In this document: positions 1-5,295 of the stretch, piece after piece
Layout of the letters: the number at the start of each line of letters is the position of its first letter
How positions within the stretch are numbered: the first letter of the stretch is position 1
DNA from: Chloroflexota bacterium
GTDB lineage: Bacteria; Chloroflexota; Anaerolineae; B4-G1; DUEL01
Reading direction: 5' to 3'
Assembly: GCA_017743275.1 (NCBI GenBank)
Contig: JAGHZG010000071.1
Location: 1-7,392 of the forward strand
DNA length: 7,392 bases
Position numbers and translations under genes: made by a program
Notes under the pieces: generated by a model
What the model was told of the DNA's origin: nothing
The model's database searches: none
What the model saw: only the letters and a program-made list of their open reading frames with translations

Positions 1-2554
1 GTTCGGTCCTCTGCATCCCCAGGAGTTTGCCGCGAATTTCGTCGGCGGCGGGGCCCCGGGGGCTGGCATCCAGCCAGCGCAGCAGGACGTCGCGCGAGCG
101 TGGCCCCTGCAGCGCCAGGTCCACCCGCCACTGGTGCTCCTGGTCCGGCGCGCGCACGTCCACCAGTTCGGCCCGGAAGGGCGCGCGGGCCCACGGCCGG
201 TCCGGGTCTATCCGGACCCGCCCCTCGTTCACCGCGTTCAGCCAGGCCCAGTCTTTCGCCGTGTTGGCGGCGTTGACCACCAGCATATACCGCCCCGGCG
301 CGCGCATGTAGACCATGATGTCGTCTACGACGTGCCCGTCGGGGTCCAGCAGGAACCCGTAGTGGGATTGCCCGGGCCGGAGACGGTTGACGTCGTTGGT
401 GGTCACCAGGTCCAGAAAGGCCGCGGCGCAGGGGCCGGAGACCTCAAAGATGCCCATATGGCCCACGTCAAAGAGCCCGGCCGCGCCCCGCACCGCCCGG
501 TGCTCGTCCAGGACAGGGCCGTAGCGCAGGGGCATCTCCCACCCGGCGAAGGGGACGAAGTGCGCGCCCATCTGCTCGTGGGCCGCGAAGAGAGGGGTGC
601 GGCGCAGGGGTTCTTCGGACGGTTCCCACTCAAACCGCGGGAGCGCTTCCCCGCGCAGTTCGGCCTGGCGGTGAGCGGAGAGGCCAATGTAGTAGGGCTT
701 TCGGGAAATGGGCGGGACAAAGGGCCCCTCCGGAAGCGGACCGTCCGGCGGTTCGGCCGGCCCCAGGTTGCGGACCACCACCGGGCCGGGCAGTTTGGCC
801 TGCAGGTCCTGGGGGTCAAAGAGGACGTAGCCATCGGAGAGGGCCCGCAGCCAGGCCAGCACCCGCTGGAAGACCGCCGACGGCACCACCAGCCGGTACC
901 GCTGATGCCCGAAGGTGGGTCGGGAGACGTACCCCCGGGCCATCAGACGCCCGTCTGCCTCCAGCAGCGTCACCGGGCGCCAGGCATCCGGCGGCAGGTC
1001 GGCCACGTCCTCCACCAGGACATAACCCAGGAAGGCCGGGGCGGCGTTCCCCTCCAGTTCTATCATCCCCCACTCTCCCGCCGGGGGCTGGGTGTCGGTA
1101 ATCAGGCAGTGGTGGGGGTAGCCAGTACAGCGGACCTCGTAGTCCACCGCCGCGCGGGTGGCCAGGTCGGCGATGGCCAGGCGGGCCTCTTCCAGGGCAT
1201 CAAACTCCACCTTGCCCCGGTGGACGGGGCCGTGACGGCCCGGATAGGTGTAGGGCTGGATAGACTTCAGCGTCTGGGTGATCAGGCGGGCCAGTTCGGC
1301 CATCTCCGGTTCCTTCAGCCCCCGCTGGGTGACCCAGGGGGTGCCCAGTCGGATGCCGCTGGCCAGCGCGGGGGACGGGTCCCCCGGCAGGGTGTTGCGG
1401 TTGCAGACGATGCCCACCAGGTCCAGGACGCGGGCGGCGGTATCCCCCAGGAGCGGTTCCCCGAAGGGGCCGCGGACGGTCTTACAATCCACCACCAGCA
1501 GGTGGGAGTCGGTGCCGCCGTAGGCAACGCGCATCCCTTCTTCGGTGAGGGCGCGGGCCAGGGCGCGGGCGTTGGCGACAATCTGGTACTGCAGGCGGCG
1601 GAACTTCTCCGTCCGGGCCAGCCGGAAGGCCACCGCCATCGCGACGAAAGTGTTGACGTGCGGCCCGCCCTGCAGGCCGGGGAAGACGGCGTGGTCAATC
1701 CGACGGGCCAGGAGCGGGTCGGTGGTCAGGATGCAGGCGCCGCGCGGCCCGCAGAGGGTCTTGTGGGTCGTGAAGGTGACGACGTGGGCGTAGCCCAGTG
1801 GACTGGGGTAGGCCCCCGCGGCCACCATCCCGGCGGTGTGAGCAATGTCTGCCAGCAGGTAGGCCCCCACCCGGTCGGCGATTTCCCGGAACTTGGCCCA
1901 GTCCGGGACGCGCGGGTAGGAAGTATATCCGGCGATGATGATGCGGGGACGGTGCTCCAGCGCCAGCGCCTCTACCTGATCGTAGTCTATCAGTTCCGTG
2001 CGGGGGTCCACGCCATAGAAGACGGCCCGGTAGCGCTGGCCGGAGACGTTGGCAGGGGCGCCGTGGGTCAGGTGCCCGCCGTGGGTCAGGCTCATGCCCA
2101 TGATAACGTCGCCGGGCTTGAGGAGCGCCTCGTAGACGGCGATGTTGGCCGGCGCGCCGGAGAGGGGCTGGACGTTGACATAGATGCGGTCGGCGGGGAC
2201 GGTTTCGGTGGCGAAGGCCTCGGCGCAGCGCCGTCGGGCCAGCGCCTCGGCGACGTCCGCGTACTCCACGCCCATGTAGTAGCGCAGGTCGCCGTAGCGC
2301 CGGTAGAAGGCCATATGGGCCTCGTAGTCCAGAATCTGATCCTCTGTCATCCAGCGGGTTTCAGGGAGCGGGTAACCCTCGGCGTAGATGTTGGTGAAGA
2401 CGGACCCCAGCGCTTCCCGCACGGCGCGCGGGGTGTAACTCTCCGAGGGAATCATAATGAGTTTGCGGGCCTGTCGCTCCTCCTCCAGGTCAATCAGTTG
2501 GGCGACACCCGGGTCCAGTTCATCCAGGGATTCGGGGAACAAAAAATCGCTCAT
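1..2554 (-). CDS. glyA-gcvT: Fused serine hydroxymethyltransferase / glycine cleavage T-protein (3' end outside window)
   Basis: The minus-strand frame from the ATG at 2554 is open to the left edge: 851 residues, no stop. Residues 1-471 are serine hydroxymethyltransferase (PLP enzyme, serine plus tetrahydrofolate to glycine plus 5,10-methylene-THF): PSESYTPR (E38), NIYAEGYP (Y57, E59), [16 protein letters not shown] (D236, H239), TTHKT with PLP-lysine K265, and SGIRLGTP (R402). Compared with E. coli GlyA there is a 26-residue insertion near 63-90. Residues about 472-650 are a linker region containing a degenerate GcvT-like segment and a proline-rich stretch. From about 652 it is aminomethyltransferase Gcv[22 protein letters not shown] (usual S is G698), the VVDD pair (D744, D745), VVNAAN (761-764) and LALQGP. 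About 150 residues of GcvT are missing beyond the edge. Both enzymes handle methylene-THF, so the fusion suggests coupled glycine cleavage and serine synthesis. Confidence 0.95.
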   Translation of the reverse strand, partial: MSDFLFPESLDELDPGVAQLIDLEEERQARKLIMIPSESYTPRAVREALGSVFTNIYAEGYPLPETRWMTEDQILDYEAHMAFYRRYGDLRYYMGVEYADVAEALARRRCAEAFATETVPADRIYVNVQPLSGAPANIAVYEALLKPGDVIMGMSLTHGGHLTHGAPANVSGQRYRAVFYGVDPRTELIDYDQVEALALEHRPRIIIAGYTSYPRVPDWAKFREIADRVGAYLLADIAHTAGMVAAGAYPSPLGYAHVVTFTTHKTLCGPRGACILTTDPLLARRIDHAVFPGLQGGPHVNTFVAMAVAFRLARTEKFRRLQYQIVANARALARALTEEGMRVAYGGTDSHLLVVDCKTVRGPFGEPLLGDTAARVLDLVGIVCNRNTLPGDPSPALASGIRLGTPWVTQRGLKEPEMAELARLITQTLKSIQPYTYPGRHGPVHRGKVEFDALEEARLAIADLATRAAVDYEVRCTGYPHHCLITDTQPPAGEWGMIELEGNAAPAFLGYVLVEDVADLPPDAWRPVTLLEADGRLMARGYVSRPTFGHQRYRLVVPSAVFQRVLAWLRALSDGYVLFDPQDLQAKLPGPVVVRNLGPAEPPDGPLPEGPFVPPISRKPYYIGLSAHRQAELRGEALPRFEWEPSEEPLRRTPLFAAHEQMGAHFVPFAGWEMPLRYGPVLDEHRAVRGAAGLFDVGHMGIFEVSGPCAAAFLDLVTTNDVNRLRPGQSHYGFLLDPDGHVVDDIMVYMRAPGRYMLVVNAANTAKDWAWLNAVNEGRVRIDPDRPWARAPFRAELVDVRAPDQEHQWRVDLALQGPRSRDVLLRWLDASPRGPAADEIRGKLLGMQRTE
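812..1069 (-). other. Degenerate GcvT-like domain inside the GlyA-GcvT fusion
   Basis: Protein residues 496-581 align to residues 701-784 of the same chain. G496-G535 matches G701-G740 without a gap at 16 of 40 positions, including the (I/F)E-x-x-G, AFL, DV-x-x-L and LL-x-x-DG positions. After a two-residue shift, R552-P581 matches R755-P784 at 14 of 30, including RY-x-LVV and AWL-x-A. The functional features of the real domain are missing: no LFDV-x-HM equivalent, no DD pair (A539-R540 instead), and VVNAAN is replaced by VVPSAV. It therefore looks like a folded but non-catalytic copy, perhaps a spacer or docking domain. Alignment was by eye. Confidence 0.7.
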
Positions 2555-2557
2555 CGG

Positions 2558-2563
2558 ACCTCC
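2558..2563 (-). promoter_or_regulatory. Ribosome binding site of glyA-gcvT
   Basis: GGAGGT on the minus strand lies directly before the ATG at 2554, with GGAGG 4 nt from it. The spacing is short but the match to the anti-Shine-Dalgarno is strong. It supports 2554 as the start. Confidence 0.75.
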
Positions 2564-2570
2564 AAAGCGG

Positions 2571-2667
2571 TTTTCACCACGAAGACACGAAGAATTAATT
2601 GTTAATTTTTTAATTGTTAATTTTTAAATTGTTAATTTCCCCTTCGTGTCTTTGTGTCTTGGTGGTT
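2571..2667. repeat. Inverted-repeat element with AT-rich core
   Basis: The segment between the DUF3343 gene and glyA-gcvT has an exact 11-bp inverted pair, 2582-2592 (AAGACACGAAG) and 2642-2652. Outside it the arms remain similar (CACCACGAAGACAC on the left; TTTGTGTCTTGGTGG on the right) once an 8-nt duplication in the right arm is allowed. The core, 2593-2638, is almost entirely A and T in an otherwise GC-rich region. Similar AAGACACAAAGACAC arms recur in other bacterial genomes as I recall, suggesting a small non-coding repeat element, but this cannot be checked here. No open frame and no convincing promoter or terminator are seen. Confidence 0.75.
2597..2641. repeat. Three AT-rich direct repeats with 15-nt period
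   Basis: The 12-mer AATTGTTAATTT occurs exactly at 2597-2608, 2612-2623 and 2627-2638, each 15 nt from the next. It fills the core between the inverted arms. The regular spacing suggests tandem duplication; it could also be a set of binding sites, but nothing in the sequence identifies a protein. Confidence 0.88.
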
Positions 2668-2676
2668 ATTCTTCCA

Positions 2677-2892
2677 TCACAGGTCGTGGACGGATTCCAC
2701 GTCCAGGTTGGCCTGCTGCAGGGCGGCGCAGGCCGCATCCCGGGCCGCGCGCGGGATGCGGACGCAGACGCCGCAATCGGAACTGAGGTGGCGGGGGACG
2801 GGGATGAGTTTGCAATCTATGCCCGCCGCCCGCAGAATCTTCTCCGCCCGCAGAGCGTGGCTGGTAGAAGGGACGAGAATGACGGTGTACAT
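2677..2892 (-). CDS. DUF3343 family small protein (putative Se/S carrier-like)
   Basis: The 71-residue product matches the DUF3343 pattern from memory: an N-terminal strand (MYTVILVPSTSHALRAEK), then IPVPRHLSSDCGVCVRI, the family's PR-x-LS-x-x-CG block with C40 and G41, then a short amphipathic helix. The family has been called putative Se/S carrier-like because relatives occur near selenium or sulfur donor genes; the biochemical role is unproven. Additional cysteines are C27 and C43. There is no signal peptide or membrane segment. The ATG at 2892 follows the heptamer array by 7 nt, and the likely Shine-Dalgarno (GGGAG or the following GGGGG) is at or beside the array. Codon use and GC content look like the neighbours. 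It lies before glyA-gcvT, but no selenium or sulfur gene is visible here. Confidence 0.82.
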   Translation of the reverse strand: MYTVILVPSTSHALRAEKILRAAGIDCKLIPVPRHLSSDCGVCVRIPRAARDAACAALQQANLDVESVHDL

Positions 2893-2899
2893 TGGCCCC

Positions 2900-2976
2900 C
2901 TACTCCCTACTCCCTACTCCCTACTCCGTACTTCCTACTCCCTACTCCGTACTTCCTACTCCCTACTCCGTACTCC
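2900..2976 (-). repeat. Eleven-unit heptamer tandem array
   Basis: Plus-strand units from 2900: CTACTCC four times, GTACTTC, CTACTCC twice, GTACTTC, CTACTCC twice, GTACTCC. On the minus strand the main unit is GGAGTAG with GAAGTAC interspersed, giving a higher-order 21-nt period (GAAGTAC plus two GGAGTAG). TAG triplets occur in all three minus-strand frames; the one at 2963-2965 ends the nuclease gene. The array fills nearly all of the 70-nt gap before the DUF3343 gene and offers GGGAG about 10 nt upstream of its ATG. The plus strand has no stop in the array, which produces spurious repetitive open frames there. It resembles short tandemly repeated heptamers known from cyanobacteria in class, not in sequence. 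Confidence 0.95.
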
Positions 2977-4186
2977 CCAAAATCCCCTCCGCCGCCGCCA
3001 GCAACTCCCGGCGTCGCTCCGGGGGGACCTCTTTTGCTTCCAGATACCGCTCCAGCAATTGCGACGGGGTCAGTTCCTCCGGGCGCAACGTCCCCAGGCG
3101 CAGGCGCGCCGGCCGCTCCACCTCCCGGCTGATGCTCCCGATGAAGGCCGCCTCCGCCAGCAGGGGGCGCACGTCGGCGTCCCGGACCAGCCGCTCCTGC
3201 TCCGGGCGCAGTTTCATCTCCACGCGGACGACGGCATCCCGCAGGTCGTGGGCGGCGACGGCCCGCCGCAGCGCGGCCAGCGGCTCCGCCTCCCCCCGCA
3301 GGTCGGCCCGGACGGTGACAAAACGGCGGGCGCGGACCTCCACAAACTCCCAGGTCGTCTCCCCGCGCCGCAACTGGACCCAGCAGAAGCCCTTGGGCTC
3401 CCGCTCCTCGCCGAAATCTATCCGCTCCAGGCTGCCGGAGTAGACCACAGGCGGGTATCCGTCGCCGTTCAGACTCTGATGCTTGTGGATATGCCCCAGC
3501 GCAACGTAGTCCCAGACGGGGTCGGCCAGAGCGGAGAGGAGGACCACCGTATCCCGCCCGATCATCACCCCGCGCTCCGAGCCGTAGGTCGCGCCGGAGA
3601 CGCTGAGGTGGGCCGCCAGGACCGCCGGAATGGTCGGGTCCACCTGCCGGGCCAGGGCCTGTATGTTCTCGGTGACAATCCGCCGCAGCGCCTCGTCCAG
3701 TCCCTCCAGCGAGAGCCCGCGGAACTCCTCGTGGGCCAGGAGCCGCTGGCGCACCGGGAAGGGGACCACCCCCACCTGGACGGGGCCGCGCCGGGTCGGG
3801 ATGCGCAGCAGGGCCTCCTCCCGGCCCACGTAGACGTTGGGGACGGCCAGGGTGTGGAAGATGTCCACCGTGGACGCCCGCTGGGGCATCGTCGGCAGGT
3901 CGTGGTTGCCCACCAGCAGAAGGACGGGAATCCCGGCGTCGGCCAGTTGCTTCACCCGTCGGGCAAAGGCCCGCTGGTAGGTGGGGTTGGGGTCGCGGGT
4001 CTTGTAGGCGTCGCCCGCGAAGAGGACCAGGTCGGCCTCGTGGTTCAGAGCGTACTCCACCACCTCGTCCAGCCGGTCCAGAAAATCCCGCACCCGACTG
4101 TTGACGCCCGTGGCCGGGTCCAGGCGCCCGTAGTTCTCTATCCCGATATGCAGGTCGGCGAAATGGAGAAGGCGGATAGCCTCCAT
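2963..4186 (-). CDS. sbcD: SbcD/Mre11-family DNA repair exonuclease
   Basis: This 407-residue metallophosphoesterase resembles SbcD, the nuclease half of the SbcCD complex that cuts hairpins and DNA ends in the cytosol. All Mre11-type metal-binding motifs are present: FADLHIG (D11, H13), AGDAYKTRDP (D59), GNHD (N94, H95, D96), AAHLSV (H193) and LGHIHKHQ (H232, H234). The C-terminal part after about residue 290 is less conserved and would be the capping and SbcC-contact region. Length matches SbcD (about 400). No sbcC gene is in the window and the gene downstream is unrelated, so the partner must be elsewhere or the protein acts differently; the symbol is therefore tentative. The ATG at 4186 is 12 nt past the previous gene's TAG and uses GGGAG from the heptamer repeat. 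The last residues (STE) and the TAG stop also lie in the repeat array at 2900-2976. Confidence 0.9.
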   Translation of the reverse strand: MEAIRLLHFADLHIGIENYGRLDPATGVNSRVRDFLDRLDEVVEYALNHEADLVLFAGDAYKTRDPNPTYQRAFARRVKQLADAGIPVLLLVGNHDLPTMPQRASTVDIFHTLAVPNVYVGREEALLRIPTRRGPVQVGVVPFPVRQRLLAHEEFRGLSLEGLDEALRRIVTENIQALARQVDPTIPAVLAAHLSVSGATYGSERGVMIGRDTVVLLSALADPVWDYVALGHIHKHQSLNGDGYPPVVYSGSLERIDFGEEREPKGFCWVQLRRGETTWEFVEVRARRFVTVRADLRGEAEPLAALRRAVAAHDLRDAVVRVEMKLRPEQERLVRDADVRPLLAEAAFIGSISREVERPARLRLGTLRPEELTPSQLLERYLEAKEVPPERRRELLAAAEGILGSTE

Positions 4187-4219
4187 ACTCCCTACTCCCT
4201 ACTCCCTACTCCGTACTTC
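4185..4219 (-). repeat. Five-unit heptamer tandem repeat at gene junction
   Basis: On the plus strand the units are ATACTCC, CTACTCC three times, then GTACTTC. On the coding (minus) strand these read GAAGTAC, GGAGTAG three times, GGAGTAT. Minus-strand TAG triplets start at plus positions 4192, 4199 and 4206, which fall in all three frames. The one at 4199-4201 ends the coiled-coil gene. GGGAG at 4195-4199 is 8 nt before the nuclease ATG, and that ATG itself overlaps the last unit. The longer array at 2900-2976 has the same two unit types. Confidence 0.93.
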
Positions 4220-4660
4220 GTCCCTCTGCAACTTCCGCAGGCCGTTCTCCACGACGCGCAGGGCGCGGCGCAGTTCCTCTTCCAGTTGGCAGAGAACGTT
4301 GAAGACATACTCGTCGGCCTCTTTGCGCAGCGCGCTGGCCTCCCGTTCCGCCTGTTCGCGGATGGCGGCGGCCCGGGCCTCGGCGGCCCGGACGACGGCG
4401 TGCTCGGCGGCCAGTTCCGCCGCCCGATGCTCGGCCTCCCGGACCCGCCGCTCCGCCTCCTCGCGCGCCTGGGCCAGGATGCGCTCCCGCTCCTGGTTGA
4501 CCCGCTGAGCCCGACGCACCTCTTCGGGCACCGAGATGCGCATCTGCTCCACCAGCGCCATCATTCGCCGCTCATCCACCAGACGAATAGAAGAGAAGGG
4601 CAGTCGGCGGCTCTTCTTCACCGTCTCTTCCAGCCGGTCCACCAGGTGCAGGATGTCCAT
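4199..4660 (-). CDS. SepIVA/DivIVA-like coiled-coil protein
   Basis: This 153-residue protein has no enzyme motif. Residues about 1-50 form a short conserved-looking head (MDILHLVDRLEETVKKSRR, then a VDERRMMALVEQMR segment ending SVPEEVRRA). Residues about 50-150 are one long charged helix, rich in Ala, Glu and Arg, strongly predicted to be a coiled coil. There is no signal peptide or membrane segment. The head plus coiled coil next to coaD resembles a family in Actinobacteria and Chloroflexota variously annotated as ATPase, ATP synthase subunit b-like or cell-division initiation protein, which includes mycobacterial SepIVA. A role in growth or division is inferred from that resemblance only. 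GAGG lies 6 nt before the ATG at 4660. The last six residues (EVRSRE) and the TAG stop are encoded by the heptamer repeat at 4185-4219. Confidence 0.8.
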   Translation of the reverse strand: MDILHLVDRLEETVKKSRRLPFSSIRLVDERRMMALVEQMRISVPEEVRRAQRVNQERERILAQAREEAERRVREAEHRAAELAAEHAVVRAAEARAAAIREQAEREASALRKEADEYVFNVLCQLEEELRRALRVVENGLRKLQRDEVRSRE

Positions 4661-4663
4661 GCT

Positions 4664-4670
4664 CCACCTC
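4664..4670 (-). promoter_or_regulatory. Ribosome binding site of the coiled-coil gene
   Basis: GAGGTGG on the minus strand precedes the ATG at 4660, with GAGG 6 nt from it. It lies about 15 nt downstream of the palindrome at 4685-4725, so the hairpin would end just before the initiation region in the transcript. Confidence 0.7.
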
Positions 4671-4684
4671 GCGAATGGGGAAAT

Positions 4685-4725
4685 CCCTTCTCATTGCGGC
4701 GGCTCTGCCGCCGCAATGAGAAGGG
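4685..4725. repeat. Perfect 19-bp palindrome with 3-nt loop
   Basis: The arms 4685-4703 and 4707-4725 are exact reverse complements, separated by TCT. It sits 7 nt past the coaD stop and 24 nt before the start of the coiled-coil gene. The stem core is GC-rich. Neither side is followed by a run of T, so it does not fit the classical intrinsic terminator. It could be a U-less terminator, a transcript-stabilising or processing hairpin, or a member of a dispersed palindromic repeat family. Confidence 0.9.
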
Positions 4726-4732
4726 TATTCAC

Positions 4733-5257
4733 TCAATCCCGCAGCGAGACCAGGGGGACGGAGCCCCGCTGCCGTTCCAGTTCGGCGCGCTTCTGCTGCA
4801 GTGCGGCGACGACGTTGGGCGGGGCCATCTGGCTCACGTCGCCGCCCAGCAGCGCCACCTCCTTCAGGATACTGGAACTGAGAAACGCGTGCTCCTGCCG
4901 GGTCATCAGGCAGACGAACTCAATCTCCGGGGCTACCTGCCGGTTGGTCAGGGACATCTGGTATTCCCACTCAAAGTCGCTGACCACCCGCAGTCCCCGA
5001 ACGATGACTTTAGCACCAATGCGGCGGGCAAACTCCGCCGTCAATTCGCCGTAGGGGAGAACGTGGATATTGGGCACATTCTTCAGCGCCTCGCGGGCCA
5101 GTTCTATCCGTTCCTCCAGGGTGAAGAGCAAACTCTTGGATGGGCGGTCGTAAACGCCGATGACCAGGTCATCAAAGATGGTTGCCGCGCGGATGGCGAT
5201 GTCTATGTGGCCGAAGTGGATGGGGTCGAAGGTGCCAGGATAGAGGGCGCGACACAT
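4733..5257 (-). CDS. coaD: Phosphopantetheine adenylyltransferase
   Basis: CoaD transfers AMP from ATP to 4'-phosphopantetheine, giving dephospho-CoA, the penultimate step of coenzyme A synthesis in the cytosol. The 174-residue product is slightly longer than the usual ~160. It has the nucleotidyltransferase signature GTFDPIHFGH (T9, H14, H17), K41 in the substrate-binding segment, the IVRGLR block with R87 and R90, and the SSSILKEVA segment at 127-135. The extra length is a charged C-terminal tail after GGDVS. The ATG at 5257 is chosen because AAGGAG lies 7 nt upstream and the protein then starts just before the YPGTFDP motif, as in E. coli. An in-frame TTG at 5299 would add 14 residues and overlap the recG stop, so it is less likely. 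The gene follows recG directly; rsmD, often found between them, is absent here. Confidence 0.96.
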   Translation of the reverse strand: MCRALYPGTFDPIHFGHIDIAIRAATIFDDLVIGVYDRPSKSLLFTLEERIELAREALKNVPNIHVLPYGELTAEFARRIGAKVIVRGLRVVSDFEWEYQMSLTNRQVAPEIEFVCLMTRQEHAFLSSSILKEVALLGGDVSQMAPPNVVAALQQKRAELERQRGSVPLVSLRD

Positions 5258-5264
5258 CAGATGT

Positions 5265-5270
5265 CTCCTT
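5265..5270 (-). promoter_or_regulatory. Ribosome binding site of coaD
   Basis: AAGGAG on the minus strand lies 7 nt before the ATG at 5257. This decides the start in favour of 5257 over the upstream TTG at 5299. Confidence 0.85.
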
Positions 5271-5295
5271 TTTTGGGGAATTCTGGGTTCACTGC

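Noticed and set aside
134..2605. 823-codon open frame on the plus strand
   Set aside because: It is antisense to the GlyA-GcvT fusion, has low-complexity G/V/Q/R-rich sequence and no recognisable domain; GC-rich codon bias on the minus strand leaves this frame open.
2555..2676. Glycine riboswitch upstream of glyA-gcvT
   Set aside because: The region is an AT-rich repeat with inverted arms and shows none of the conserved aptamer blocks that I would recognise.
2892..3443. Plus-strand repetitive peptide with LLPTPYS-like units
   Set aside because: It is the heptamer array read in a strand where it has no stops; there is no sign of a real repeat protein.
4685..4725. Classical intrinsic terminator after coaD
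   Set aside because: The stem is perfect but there is no T-run on either side, so it is listed only as a palindrome.
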